In this document: in pieces, positions 8,751-18,171 of the stretch | How the letters are laid out: each line of letters opens with the position of its first letter | Position numbering within the stretch: position 1 is the stretch's first letter | Source: Acidobacteriota bacterium | GTDB lineage: Bacteria > Acidobacteriota > Terriglobia > Terriglobales > SCQP01 | NCBI GenBank assembly: GCA_021789895.1 | Contig: JAJYIU010000030.1 | Span: forward strand, 1-41,701 | Length of the DNA stretch: 41,701 nt | Direction of reading: 5' to 3' | Made by a program: the position numbers and the translations under genes | Notes under the pieces: generated by a model | What the model was told of the DNA's origin: nothing | The model's input: only the letters and a program-made list of their open reading frames with translations | Databases searched by the model: none

Positions 8751-9227
8751 ATGAGCCATTTCCGCAACGGAACCTGGCGTTGGCTAACCTCCGCGCTGCT
8801 GGCGCTGTTCTGGTTGGCGCCGGCCACGGCCCAAACTTGCACCCACGCCTGCTGCCCGCATCACTTCAAAGTCATCCAAGGGTATCTGGATTTTCTGCAC
8901 ACCACTCAACTGAGCGCCCGCAAGGAAACGGCGGCTGAGTTCAGCAGCAAATTCACCCGCGAAACCGCGCAAAGCTTCCTCAAGCTGGAAGTGACCGCGA
9001 TGCGCGCGGCGGCGGCGCATTTCGCCCAGGAAAACGACCCCCTCAACCAGAAAGCCATTCTGGCCATCGCCGACCGGCTGAATCTGGCCGAACAGCAGAT
9101 GGAAGCCGCCAAAACCGACGCCCAGGCGCAGGCGGTTTTTGATGCTTTGAACCTGGACCTGCATCTGCCTCCGCCGTCCGCCCCGGTGGCCGTGGTCACG
9201 CCGGCGAAAAAAGGCATGAAAAATTAA
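8751..9227 (+). CDS. Small exported protein of unknown function
   Basis: The 158-residue protein has a clear signal peptide (about 1-28, ending ATAQ-TCTHACC) and a mature N-terminus rich in Cys and His (TCTHACCPHH). The remainder is predicted helical, with a Pro/Val-rich linker and a basic tail. I do not recognise the family. A strong Shine-Dalgarno (GGGAGGGGG) about 5 nt upstream of ATG 8751 supports the start. It is divergent from the two-component kinase across about 150 nt, so it is a plausible regulon member. The clustered Cys/His could bind metal or form disulfides; this is inference. Confidence 0.8.
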   Translation: MSHFRNGTWRWLTSALLALFWLAPATAQTCTHACCPHHFKVIQGYLDFLHTTQLSARKETAAEFSSKFTRETAQSFLKLEVTAMRAAAAHFAQENDPLNQKAILAIADRLNLAEQQMEAAKTDAQAQAVFDALNLDLHLPPPSAPVAVVTPAKKGMKN

Positions 9228-9453
9228 TCCGGATTGCGCAGCCAGCCGGCGTCGCGCGCGGCAAGCTCCGGGCCCCGCCGGCTTCTGGCCGTAGGCGTCC
9301 GCGGGCGAGCCTGCCGCCGGGGAAGTCTGCGCGTATATAACTTTGCCGGGCAAGCGGACATCCTCCGGCGGGGATCGTATATATTTCACTCCACTACGCG
9401 GCGAAAAGCCGTATGATGGCCAAGTCCGGCCATCCCTTCAGGAAGAGGAAGGC

Positions 9454-11607
9454 ATGCCAGTGCGAACGTTAACAAACCGGCTTTTTAAGCTGCATCTGCT
9501 GCTCATTCTGGGTTTTGCCGCCGCCCTTCAGCTCCGGGCCCAAACCGCTTCCCCGGCGCCGCGCCCGGAGGCGCGGGCGCGCCAGATCGTCGCGCGCATG
9601 TCGTTGGCTGAAAAACTTCGCGAATTGCATGGAACCGCTAGCCACGGACGCTTCCGCCATGTGCTGCCTGTGCGCCGGCTGGGCATTCCCGAACTGCGCG
9701 TCGCCAACGGCCCCGCCGGCGTCGGGCCGGCCGACGATCGCCCGCAAAAACCCGCCACCGCGCTGCCCGCTCCGATTGCGCTCGCCGCCACCTGGGACCC
9801 GCGCGCCGCCTATCGCTATGGCGCCGTGATCGGCGCCGAGGCCCGCGACCTGGGTTATGGCCTGATGGAAGGACCCGATATCAACATCGCCCGCGTGCCG
9901 CAGAACGGCCGCACCTTCGAAGCCTTTGGCGAGGACCCATTCCTCGATGGCCTCCTTTCGGTGCAGGAAATCCGCGGCATCCAGAGCCGGCGCGTGATCG
10001 CCGATGTCAAACACTACGACGCCAACAACCAGGAAACCGACCGCTTCCTGGTCAACGAGCGGATTCCCTTGCGGGCTCTGCACGAAATCTATCTGCCCGC
10101 CTTCCGTGCATCGGTCGTGCGCGGCCATGCCGCCGCGGTCATGTGCGCCTATCCCAAAGTCAACGGCGCCTATAACTGCCAGAACCCCTACCTGCTGGAA
10201 ACCGTGCTCAAACACGGCTGGCATTTCCCCGGCTTTGTCACCTCCAATTTCGGTGCCACCCACAGCACCGTGCCCTCCGCGCTCGCTGGCCTCGATTTGG
10301 AAATGCCCACCGGGCGCTACTTCGACGCCAAACTCGCGGCCGCGGTGCAGGCCGGCAAAGTCAGCCAGGCGCAGCTCGACCGCAAGCTAGTGCGCCGCTT
10401 CGCCACCATGATGCGCCTGGGCGTGTTCGCCGCCTGGCCGCAGCGGCCCTTGCCGGTCAAAGCCGACGGCGCTATCGCCCGCCGTATTGCCGAGGAAGGC
10501 GTGGTGCTGCTGAAAAATTCGCCCGTCCACGGCCGGCCGCTGCTGCCGCTTTCCTCCGCCGGCCTGCATTCGCTGGCGCTCATCGGGCCCTACGCCGCCC
10601 AGGCCATGACCGGCGGCGGCGGCAGCTCCCACGTCGTTCCGCTTTACACCGTTTCGCCGCTCGCCGGGTTGCAGGCCCGCGCCGGCGCCGGCGTCAGCAT
10701 CCGCTTCAACGACGGCGCCGATCCGGCCGCCGCCGCCGCGCTCGCCCGCCGCTCGCAACTGGCGATTGTGATGGTGGGCGATCGCGAAACCGAAGGCCGC
10801 GACCACCCCATCACCCTGAGCGGCAATCAGGACGCCTTGGTGGCGGCCGTGGCCGCCGCCAATCCGAACACCATCGTGGTGCTGAAAAGCGGCTCGGTGG
10901 AGCTGATGCCCTGGGTGAATCGCGTGCCGGCGATCCTGGAAGCCTGGTATCCGGGCGAAGAAGACGGCAAGGCCGTCGCCGCCGTGCTCTTCGGCGACGT
11001 GGATCCTTCCGGCCGGCTGCCGTTGACTTTTCCTCGCCGCCTGGCCGACCTGCCCGCCCACACCCGCGCCCAATATCCCGGCGTGCCCATTCCCGGCGCC
11101 AAACCCATTCAACTCTTCCGCCGCCGGCAGGCCCTGCCCATGCAGGTCGTCTATAGCGAGGGTCTCGACGTCGGCTACCGTTACTACGACGCCCACCACA
11201 TCGCCCCGCTGTTCCCCTTCGGTTATGGGCTTTCCTATACGCAGTTCCGGTTTAGCCGGCTGCGCATTACTCCCTCGCGCCTCGCAATCGCCGCCGCTCA
11301 CCCTGCGGCCGAAATCAGTTTTCGCGTCGCCAATACCGGCCGGCGCGCCGGCGCCGAAGTGGCCCAGCTTTACATCGGGTTCCCTGCCGCCGCGGGCGAG
11401 CCGCCGCAGCAGTTGAAAGCGTTCGCGCGCGTCTCGCTCGCGCCCGGCCGCAGCCGCCGCGTCACCCTGCGCCTGCCGCTCTCGCGGCTGCGCGTCTGGA
11501 GCCAGGCTCGAGGCTGGCACGCCGTTCCCGGCAGTTACGCCGTTCTCGTCGGCGCTTCCTCGCGCGATATACGCTTGCGCGGGCGCTTGCAATTGCGCGG
11601 ACGCTGA
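9454..11607 (+). CDS. Exported glycoside hydrolase family 3 protein (beta-glucosidase-like) with a nucleophile substitution
   Basis: The 717-residue product has a signal peptide (about 1-30), a GH3 N-terminal barrel (about 40-335: GPAGVG, EAFGEDPFL, VKHYDANNQE), the GH3 C-terminal domain (about 350-590: EEGVVLLKN, IGPYA, YPGEEDG) and a C-terminal fibronectin-III-like domain. GH3 enzymes cleave terminal beta-glycosides with retention. The position of the catalytic Asp in the usual SDW/SDF motif is Asn265 (SNFGATHST; codon 10246-10248). A glutamate in the acid/base region (ETEGRD) remains. ATG 9454 was chosen for its GGAAGAGGAAGG ribosome site and for the signal peptide beginning there; upstream in-frame codons look non-coding. 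The spacer 9228-9453 holds TATGAT at 9412-9417 as a possible -10. Confidence 0.93.
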   Translation: MPVRTLTNRLFKLHLLLILGFAAALQLRAQTASPAPRPEARARQIVARMSLAEKLRELHGTASHGRFRHVLPVRRLGIPELRVANGPAGVGPADDRPQKPATALPAPIALAATWDPRAAYRYGAVIGAEARDLGYGLMEGPDINIARVPQNGRTFEAFGEDPFLDGLLSVQEIRGIQSRRVIADVKHYDANNQETDRFLVNERIPLRALHEIYLPAFRASVVRGHAAAVMCAYPKVNGAYNCQNPYLLETVLKHGWHFPGFVTSNFGATHSTVPSALAGLDLEMPTGRYFDAKLAAAVQAGKVSQAQLDRKLVRRFATMMRLGVFAAWPQRPLPVKADGAIARRIAEEGVVLLKNSPVHGRPLLPLSSAGLHSLALIGPYAAQAMTGGGGSSHVVPLYTVSPLAGLQARAGAGVSIRFNDGADPAAAAALARRSQLAIVMVGDRETEGRDHPITLSGNQDALVAAVAAANPNTIVVLKSGSVELMPWVNRVPAILEAWYPGEEDGKAVAAVLFGDVDPSGRLPLTFPRRLADLPAHTRAQYPGVPIPGAKPIQLFRRRQALPMQVVYSEGLDVGYRYYDAHHIAPLFPFGYGLSYTQFRFSRLRITPSRLAIAAAHPAAEISFRVANTGRRAGAEVAQLYIGFPAAAGEPPQQLKAFARVSLAPGRSRRVTLRLPLSRLRVWSQARGWHAVPGSYAVLVGASSRDIRLRGRLQLRGR

Positions 11608-11771
11608 CCGCGGCAGCCGGCCATTTCTTCCTGGCGGCCCCGACGGCGCCGGTCCATTCCTCGCCGGCGCGTGGAGAGCGGTAGCTGGAGCTGTCACTGG
11701 ATGGCGTGACTCCTGGCGCTGGAATCCTGAGTGCCGGGTATATATGATTAGGACCGGGAAGCGTCTCATCC

Positions 11772-13601
11772 ATGTGTGCGTTCTATTTCCATGGCAACCG
11801 CCCCGGCTTTAAGCATAGTTACACCTGGCGCTTTTTAAGCTGGGGATGTCTGGCTCTGCTGAGCCTCGCCGCGCTGGTGGGCTGCGGCTCCGCGATTTCC
11901 GCGCCGCCGCCACTAAGCATCCAATTGAATTCGCCTACCGTCCCCACCTATCTGTCTTCGGCCGGCAGCTTGTTGCTTTCCCAGGCCGGCACGCCGATCC
12001 AATTCAATGTCGCCGCCAATCAGGGTGGAGTGCTGAATTTATCGGTAACCGGGCTGCCGGCAGGAGTTGCGGTCAGCTATCCCTCGACCGTACAAAATAG
12101 TTTCACCATCGCAGTCACTGACCCGGCCCAGGCTCCCTCGGGCGATTACCATCTGCTGGTCACCGCTTCCCTCGCCGGGCAACAGGCCACGGCCTCGCAG
12201 CCGGTCACCATCGCCATTGCCGCCTCGCTGCAGGCCGCGGCCGGCGCGCCGCTGGGGTTGGCCATGTCCACTGCGTTCCAGCCGGCGGATTGGGATTACC
12301 CGTTTTTTCAGAACCATGCCAACGCCCCCGCGCTGCTCGCCGGCTTGCAGCCGCAGCATATACGCCTCCAGGCGATTGATGGAGCGGTGCCGGAAACTGC
12401 GCCCGGCGTTTGGGATTTCACCAAGCTGGACGCCATCGTGCAGCCGGTGCTGGGCGTGGGCGATCACAGCCCCGAGTTTCAAATCGCGGTCGCTCCCGCC
12501 TTCATGTACGACGCGAACGGCAATCTGCTCGACCAGACCTTTCAGCAATTCGGCCAATACTGCCAACAATTGGTCGAATACTACGCCGGCAACGGTTTTA
12601 CCGATGCCCAGGGCGTGCTGCATCAATCGCCCAGCCCTGATCGCATCACCTGGTGGGGCATCTTCAACGAGCCCAATATCAATCATCTGACCGCGCAGCA
12701 GTACACCCGGCTGTACAACACGGTCGTGCCGATGATGCAGGCGGCCGTGCCGGGCTTGCACTTTGTCGCAGTCGAGCTGGCCGATTTCGGCAGCCAGCCG
12801 CAGGATTACTTGCCGGCCTTCGTGAGCGGCGTGACCGCGCCGGTGGATGCCGTGGCGACGCATTATTACGCCACCTGCAACCAGCAGAGCACCGACCAGG
12901 AACTGATGAATGCGATCCCGCAGGTTTTCGACGCCCATCTGGCCTACATCCGCTCCGAACTGCAGACGAATCCCGCGCTGGCCGCGGTCCCGATCTGGGT
13001 GACTGAAAACAACGTCAACGCCGATTACAGCCAGAATGGCGTCAGCGCCTGCAATGGCGGTCCGTTCACGCTCGATCTGCGCGGCAGCAGCGCTTTCTTC
13101 GCCGGCTGGCGCGGTTATGAGTTCGCGCAATTCGTCCATGCCGGCGCGGCGGCGCTTTATCATTGGGATTTTGACGCCGATGCGCAGTTTGGCGAAGTGA
13201 ATTACGACAGCGCGCAGCCCTACCTCAGTTATTGGGTGGACCAGGCCTTGAGTGAAAACTTCCCCCCCGGCGCGCGCGAGTTGGCGGTCGGCGCCAGCGA
13301 AACCGGCGCATTGGAAATTCTGGCCGCACAGCGCGCCGACGGCTCGATTGCCATTCTGCTCGCCAACCACGCCGTCGCTGCCGCCGCCGACAATAACGGC
13401 CCGGGAGCGCCAAAATCCGTGCTGCTCGATCTATCCGCGCTGGGCGCTCTATCCTCCATCCACCAACAGACGTTCGATGCCTCCACCCCGGCCGCGGGCG
13501 CGCCTCTGTTGTCCATCTGTGCCAACGGCTGCAATGGGCCTTCCATCCATGCCCTCACTCTCAACGGCTACGGCATGCAGTTGTGGATCCTCCAGCCCTG
13601 A
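11772..13601 (+). CDS. Lipoprotein with clan GH-A (GH39-like) hydrolase fold
   Basis: The 609-residue protein carries a lipoprotein signal (hydrophobic stretch then LVGC, lipidated Cys38). A beta-sandwich, Ig-like domain follows (about 45-150), then a TIM-barrel region. Acid/base Glu300 in GIFNEPN and nucleophile candidate Glu412 in IWVTENN are spaced as in clan GH-A enzymes such as GH39. The C-terminal part resembles the beta domain often following such barrels. It would act on an oligo- or polysaccharide at the cell envelope; the substrate is not evident. It is followed after 5 nt by the SAM hydroxide adenosyltransferase. A TATATATGAT stretch at about 11739-11748 could supply the -10 element. 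Confidence 0.78.
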   Translation: MCAFYFHGNRPGFKHSYTWRFLSWGCLALLSLAALVGCGSAISAPPPLSIQLNSPTVPTYLSSAGSLLLSQAGTPIQFNVAANQGGVLNLSVTGLPAGVAVSYPSTVQNSFTIAVTDPAQAPSGDYHLLVTASLAGQQATASQPVTIAIAASLQAAAGAPLGLAMSTAFQPADWDYPFFQNHANAPALLAGLQPQHIRLQAIDGAVPETAPGVWDFTKLDAIVQPVLGVGDHSPEFQIAVAPAFMYDANGNLLDQTFQQFGQYCQQLVEYYAGNGFTDAQGVLHQSPSPDRITWWGIFNEPNINHLTAQQYTRLYNTVVPMMQAAVPGLHFVAVELADFGSQPQDYLPAFVSGVTAPVDAVATHYYATCNQQSTDQELMNAIPQVFDAHLAYIRSELQTNPALAAVPIWVTENNVNADYSQNGVSACNGGPFTLDLRGSSAFFAGWRGYEFAQFVHAGAAALYHWDFDADAQFGEVNYDSAQPYLSYWVDQALSENFPPGARELAVGASETGALEILAAQRADGSIAILLANHAVAAAADNNGPGAPKSVLLDLSALGALSSIHQQTFDASTPAAGAPLLSICANGCNGPSIHALTLNGYGMQLWILQP

Positions 13602-13606
13602 TCGCC

Positions 13607-14437
13607 ATGCTCCTCCCGTGCATCACGTTGACCACCGATTTCGGCCTCCGCGATCACTATGTTGCGGCGATGAAGGGCGTCATCTACCGTCTGGCTCCGG
13701 GCGCGGCCATTGCCGACATCACTCATGCCATCCCGCCCCAGGACATACCGGAAGCCGCCTACACCCTGGCGCAAGCGCATGCCTGGTTTCCGGCAGGCAC
13801 GATTCATGTAGTGGTCGTGGATCCGGGCGTGGGCACCGCCCGGCGGGCGCTGCTGGCCACCGCCGGCGGCCATTTTTTTGTCGCGCCCGATAATGGCGTG
13901 CTCTCGCCGGCGCTGGAGCGCGCCGCCGGCCCGGTCGAAGTCCGGCACTGCACCGCGGACCGGTTCTGGCTGCCCCAACCCTCCTCAACCTTTCATGGCC
14001 GCGACATTTTCGCGCCCATGGCCGCCTGGCTGGCGCGCGGCGCCGCCGCGGCGGAATTTGGCCCCCCGATTGACGACTACCTCCGGCTGGAGCTGCCCCG
14101 GCCCCGGCGCGAGGGCAGCCGCGTGTTCGGCGCCATCCTGCACCAGGATGGGTTCGGCAACCTGATCACCAACCTCACTCCGCGCGATTTGGATTGGACT
14201 TTGGCCGCTCCCCGGCGCTGGCGCGGGCAGGCCGGCCGCGCTCCAATCCGGGAACTGCGCGGCTGCTATGCCGGCGCTCCCGCCGGCTCGGTGTTTGCCA
14301 TTTGGGGCTCCTCCGGCTGGCTGGAACTTTCTTCCTCCGGCCAGTCGGCCGCCGAACTCACCGGTTTGGTGCGCGGGGAAGAGTTGCAATTCGAGCTTTG
14401 CCCCGGCGGCGGCGGCGCGGCGGGCGGGACAGGGTAA
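13607..14437 (+). CDS. SAM hydroxide adenosyltransferase (DUF62 family)
   Basis: The 276-residue protein has all the signatures of the DUF62/SAM hydrolase family: TTDFG near residue 11, DPGVGT (72-77), VAPDNG (92-97) and FHGRDIFAP (129-137), followed by the C-terminal beta-barrel domain (FGNLITNL). The Asp, Arg and His residues that activate water in this family are present. The enzyme splits S-adenosylmethionine with hydroxide to adenosine and methionine. The start ATG 13607 lies 5 nt after the preceding stop; an earlier in-frame GTG at 13583 would overlap that gene. Confidence 0.93.
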   Translation: MLLPCITLTTDFGLRDHYVAAMKGVIYRLAPGAAIADITHAIPPQDIPEAAYTLAQAHAWFPAGTIHVVVVDPGVGTARRALLATAGGHFFVAPDNGVLSPALERAAGPVEVRHCTADRFWLPQPSSTFHGRDIFAPMAAWLARGAAAAEFGPPIDDYLRLELPRPRREGSRVFGAILHQDGFGNLITNLTPRDLDWTLAAPRRWRGQAGRAPIRELRGCYAGAPAGSVFAIWGSSGWLELSSSGQSAAELTGLVRGEELQFELCPGGGGAAGGTG

Positions 14438-14522
14438 ACTAATTAAGGTAGCCGTCGCGGGCGGGGCGAATTCCGTATAGAGCGGCCGAGCGCGCGGGAT
14501 ACTGTTGGTCTTTGAGGAATTT

Positions 14523-14696
14523 ATGGGAAAAGTCGCTAAAACCGCCGACCGCGCCAAGTCCGAAAGCAATGAGCAGGCCTGCCCGAAATGCGGCAAGCCG
14601 CTGCGGATCGTCAAGCGCACGCGGAATCGCGAAATGGGCATCGCGGGAGGCATGTACCTCTCCTGCTCCGTTTGCGAATTCGCCGACAAGCTCTAA
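14523..14696 (+). CDS. Small zinc-ribbon protein
   Basis: The 57-residue basic protein has two Cys pairs (CPKCG at about 20-24 and CSVC at 48-51) and an intervening KPLRIVKRT strand, a zinc-ribbon pattern like those in the C-terminal ribbons of topoisomerase I. ATG 14523 is preceded by GAGGA. A TTG at 14505 in the same frame is less likely. It stands alone between the SAM hydroxide adenosyltransferase and the YihY gene. Nucleic-acid binding is possible but not shown. Confidence 0.8.
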   Translation: MGKVAKTADRAKSESNEQACPKCGKPLRIVKRTRNREMGIAGGMYLSCSVCEFADKL

Positions 14697-14808
14697 ATTC
14701 TGATCCGCGGTTCTGGCTCGCAGCCCGGCCGGAGCCGGCCCACCCGCCTGGACGGCTCGATCCGCCTTGGCGGTGGGATCCACTCCTCTCCAGAGGGAAG
14801 CGCCCGCC

Positions 14809-15711
14809 TTGCGTGCCTCCATCCCGATTTCTAAGGATCCGCATGGCCTGCCCTGGGGCCTGCGGCATTTCTTGCGCCTGCTCTGGGGCGCGCTGCTGGG
14901 CGCCTTCCACGATAACGCCCTTTCCATCGCCCGCGCCGCCACCTATTCCTTCCTGCTGGCGCTGTTCCCGGCGCTGCTGGTCTCGGCGCGCTGGCTCGCC
15001 CACGCCCGCAGCTTGCGTCCATTTGCGCCCTTGCTCGACCGCCTGCTGCCTCCCACCGTCCTGCATCTCCTCGTCTCCATGCTCGCCGGCAGCCATCGCC
15101 TGCCGCTGCATCTCATCCTCACCGCGCTGGCCGTCTCCCTCTGGGCCGCCTCCAGCGTGGTCGTCTCCTGGATCGAAGGCTTCCAGCACGCTTACCGCTC
15201 CCCGCCTTTTCCCTTGCTGCAGGAACGCATCCTGGGCCTGGGCTTATCGCTGATCTCGCTGCTGCCGTTGCTGGTCGGCGCCCTGCTGGTCAGCCTGGGC
15301 GAGGCCGCGGAAACGCGCCTGGCTTTCGCCTCCGGCTTTCACTTCCTGTTCCTCTGGGACGCCTTTCGCTGGCTGGTCGCCGCCGTCATGGCGGTGCTGC
15401 TGCTGGCCGCCATCTATTACTGGGGCGTGAACCGGCAAATGCAATGGCGGCGCGTGCTCCCTGGCGCGGTGGTCGCGACCCTGTTGTGGCTGCCCGCCAC
15501 CCTGCTCTTCGCCATGTACGCCACCCGCTATGCCGAATATTCCGATTTGTACGGCAGCCTGGCGGCGGTGGTGGTGCTGATGATTTGGATGTACCTGCTC
15601 TCGCTGGCGGTCTTGATCGGCGCCGAGTTCAATCGCGAGCTGGAACTGCGGCGCTGGGTCTCGCCCACCCTCCATCACCTTTTCACCCATCGCTACTCCA
15701 CCCCGCCCTAG
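14809..15711 (+). CDS. YihY/virulence factor BrkB family membrane protein
   Basis: The product of about 300 residues has six hydrophobic segments and the family pattern: an amphipathic N-terminus, the first membrane helix with AATYSFLLALFPALL, the long middle block WAASSVVVSWIEGFQHAY, and the terminal GSLAAVVVLMIWMYLLSLAVLIGAEFN. The family was once proposed as RNase BN; its role is unknown and probably in transport. The start is uncertain. I favour TTG 14809 with GAGGGAAG about 9 nt upstream, but in-frame TTG 14767 or GTG 14773 are possible. There is no ATG near the start of homology. Confidence 0.9.
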   Translation: MRASIPISKDPHGLPWGLRHFLRLLWGALLGAFHDNALSIARAATYSFLLALFPALLVSARWLAHARSLRPFAPLLDRLLPPTVLHLLVSMLAGSHRLPLHLILTALAVSLWAASSVVVSWIEGFQHAYRSPPFPLLQERILGLGLSLISLLPLLVGALLVSLGEAAETRLAFASGFHFLFLWDAFRWLVAAVMAVLLLAAIYYWGVNRQMQWRRVLPGAVVATLLWLPATLLFAMYATRYAEYSDLYGSLAAVVVLMIWMYLLSLAVLIGAEFNRELELRRWVSPTLHHLFTHRYSTPP

Positions 15712-15891
15712 CCTCCGCGGGCGCTAACGGCGAATGAAAAATGGCGTAAACTAATCCGGTCATCAAGCGGCCTGGTGCCCCGCGCATGACCGCAACGATG
15801 GATGAGGGTCATTGCATCGGCTGCTTTCCATCGCCAGATGAAGGGAACCGCTTGAGCGTTCGGCCGCCTGCCCCGCGCTCATTCGCAGCGT

Positions 15892-18171
15892 ATGGAAAAA
15901 GCACCGCCTTCAGGAGTCACGAAAGTCATCGTCGCCTCGACGGTGATGCTCACCTTCATCTCCTTTTGGCGGGCGGCGGCGGTGGTGCTCGCCGACCTGG
16001 GCTCTTCCGCCTTTTACGTTCCCGGCATTGCCGAAAAAGCGATTGGCGCCAGCGCCGCCTGGGTGGTGCTGGCGGTGATGCTGTTCAGCTACGCCGTGCG
16101 TGCCCTCTATATCGAGTCGAGCACGATGTTCGTCCGCGGCGGCGTGTACCGCGTGGTCAAGGAAGCCATGGGCTCAACCCTGGCCAAGCTGGCCGTCTCC
16201 GCCCTGATGTTCGATTTCCTGGTCACCGGCCCGATCAGCGCCGTTTCCGCCGGCCAATATCTGGGCGGGCTGTTGCACGATATTGCCGCCCGCTCCGGCT
16301 TCTCCCTGCTCGCCAGCGACCTGGCCATCAATCATTTCGCCGCCGTTTTCGCCGTCGTGGTCACCCTCTATTTCTGGTGGTACAACATCAAGGGCATTCA
16401 CGAAAGCAGCGAAAAGGCCATGCGCATCATGCAGCTCACCACCGTGATGGTGGTGATCCTGATCGTCTGGTCGGTGCTGACCCTATGGCATCATCCCAGC
16501 CCGCTGCCCCCGCTGCCCTCCCGCCATACGCTGGTCTTCCCCCGCGAATCCCTGGGCTGGCTTTGGGGCACCGGCGTCACCCAGATCGCCGCCCTCGCCC
16601 TGCTCATCGCCTTTGGCCATTCCATCCTCGCCATGAGCGGCGAGGAAACCCTCGCCCAGGTTTATCGCGAGATCCAAAGCCCCAAAGTGCGCAATCTCAA
16701 GCGCACCGGGCTGGTGATCTTCCTCTATAGCCTCATCTTCACCGCCGGCGTCGCCTTCCTGGGCGAAATGATCATCCCCGACGCGGTCCGCAAAAAAGCC
16801 CTGTTGGGCAACTTGCTGGGAGTGCTGACCAACTACCTCGTCGGCCCCGGCCTGCTCAAGCTCCTCTTTCAGGGCTTCGTCGTCGTCGTCGGCGTGGTCA
16901 TGCTGGCCGGCGCCGTCAATACCGCCATCATCGGCTCCAACGGCGTTTTGAACCGGGTCAGCGAAGACGGCGTCATGCCGGATTGGTTCCGGCGCCCGCA
17001 GCAGCGCTTCGGCACTTCCTACCGCATCATCAACCTGATCGTCGGCTTGCAGATCGTCATCATCCTCTTCAGCCGCGGCGACGTCTATGTCCTCGGCGAA
17101 GCCTACGCCTTCGGCCTGGTGTGGAGCTTCTGTTTCCTTTCCATTTCCGTCTTCATCCTGCGCTTCAAGCAGCCCGAAGGCCGGGAATGGAAGGTGCCCC
17201 TGAATTTCAAGCTCGGCGGGCGCGAAATCCCCTTCGGCTTGGGCCTGATCGTCCTCGTGCTGTTTTCCGTCGCGGTGATGAACCTGTTCACTAAGCAGAT
17301 CGCCACCATCTATGGCACCATCTTTACCGCCGCGTTCTTTACGCTGTTCGTCATTTCCGAGCATGCGCACAAGCGCCGCCGCCGCGAAGGCCATGAACTG
17401 GATAAGTTCCTGGCGCAGCCCGGGGAAGACATACGCCTGGACACGGTGCGCTGCCGCCCCGGCAATATCCTGGTCGCGGTGCGCGATTACAGCCAATTGG
17501 GACACCTGCGCCGGGTGCTGGAACGAACCGATACCACCAAACAGGATGTGGTCGTCGTCACCATCCGCATCGTCGATCCCGGCTACAGCGGCGGCATGCA
17601 GGTCACCGAATACGAGCAGCTATTGTTCACGCACGTCGTGGCCGTGGCCGAACGCGCTGGCAAAACGGTTTCCCTGCTCGTCGTTCCTGGCGCCAATCCT
17701 TTCGACGCGCTGGTGCAGACCGCGGCCCGGCTGCGCTCCGATACGATCGTCGCCGGCAAAAGCCGTCCGCTGTCGGTGCGCGAACAGGGCAACTTTACCG
17801 GCATGGCCTGGGAGCATCTGATTGAGCCGCGCCCGCGCCTGCGCCTCGAGGTCATGGATGGCTCCACCCTCGACGAAGTCTTCTACCTCGGCCCGCACTC
17901 GCCCCGCCTGCGCGATAAAGATATCGCGCTGATGCATGAAATCTGGCTGGAATTGACTCAGAATCCGCGTTACCGCGAGCTTCACCATTACCACGTCGTT
18001 TCCCTGGCGCTGAAACGCCTGCGCAACGAGCTCCACGGCCCCGATCGCCAGCAAGTCTTGCAAGGCTTTCAGGTGAAGCAGAATGCGCCCGAGGAAGAAA
18101 GCGCGGAAGCTTTCCCCAGCCAAACCGATGCGCCGGAACCGGCGCCGGCAGCCAAGCCTCAAGCGCATTAA
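15892..18171 (+). CDS. APC superfamily amino acid permease with C-terminal cytoplasmic domain
   Basis: The 759-residue protein has about 12 membrane helices over residues 1-510 with APC-type signatures in the first helices (FISFWRAAAVVLADLGSSAFY) and SGEETLAQVYREI in the middle. A cytosolic C-terminal region of about 230 residues follows. Its alternating strands and helices (NILVAVRDYSQLGHLRRVL, VVVVTIRIV, LLVVPGANPFDALVQTA, DTIVAGKSR) resemble a universal-stress/nucleotide-binding fold and may regulate transport. The last 30 residues are acidic and Pro/Ala-rich. No ribosome-binding site stands out before ATG 15892. The preceding 180-nt spacer holds no gene I can support. Confidence 0.92.
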   Translation: MEKAPPSGVTKVIVASTVMLTFISFWRAAAVVLADLGSSAFYVPGIAEKAIGASAAWVVLAVMLFSYAVRALYIESSTMFVRGGVYRVVKEAMGSTLAKLAVSALMFDFLVTGPISAVSAGQYLGGLLHDIAARSGFSLLASDLAINHFAAVFAVVVTLYFWWYNIKGIHESSEKAMRIMQLTTVMVVILIVWSVLTLWHHPSPLPPLPSRHTLVFPRESLGWLWGTGVTQIAALALLIAFGHSILAMSGEETLAQVYREIQSPKVRNLKRTGLVIFLYSLIFTAGVAFLGEMIIPDAVRKKALLGNLLGVLTNYLVGPGLLKLLFQGFVVVVGVVMLAGAVNTAIIGSNGVLNRVSEDGVMPDWFRRPQQRFGTSYRIINLIVGLQIVIILFSRGDVYVLGEAYAFGLVWSFCFLSISVFILRFKQPEGREWKVPLNFKLGGREIPFGLGLIVLVLFSVAVMNLFTKQIATIYGTIFTAAFFTLFVISEHAHKRRRREGHELDKFLAQPGEDIRLDTVRCRPGNILVAVRDYSQLGHLRRVLERTDTTKQDVVVVTIRIVDPGYSGGMQVTEYEQLLFTHVVAVAERAGKTVSLLVVPGANPFDALVQTAARLRSDTIVAGKSRPLSVREQGNFTGMAWEHLIEPRPRLRLEVMDGSTLDEVFYLGPHSPRLRDKDIALMHEIWLELTQNPRYRELHHYHVVSLALKRLRNELHGPDRQQVLQGFQVKQNAPEEESAEAFPSQTDAPEPAPAAKPQAH

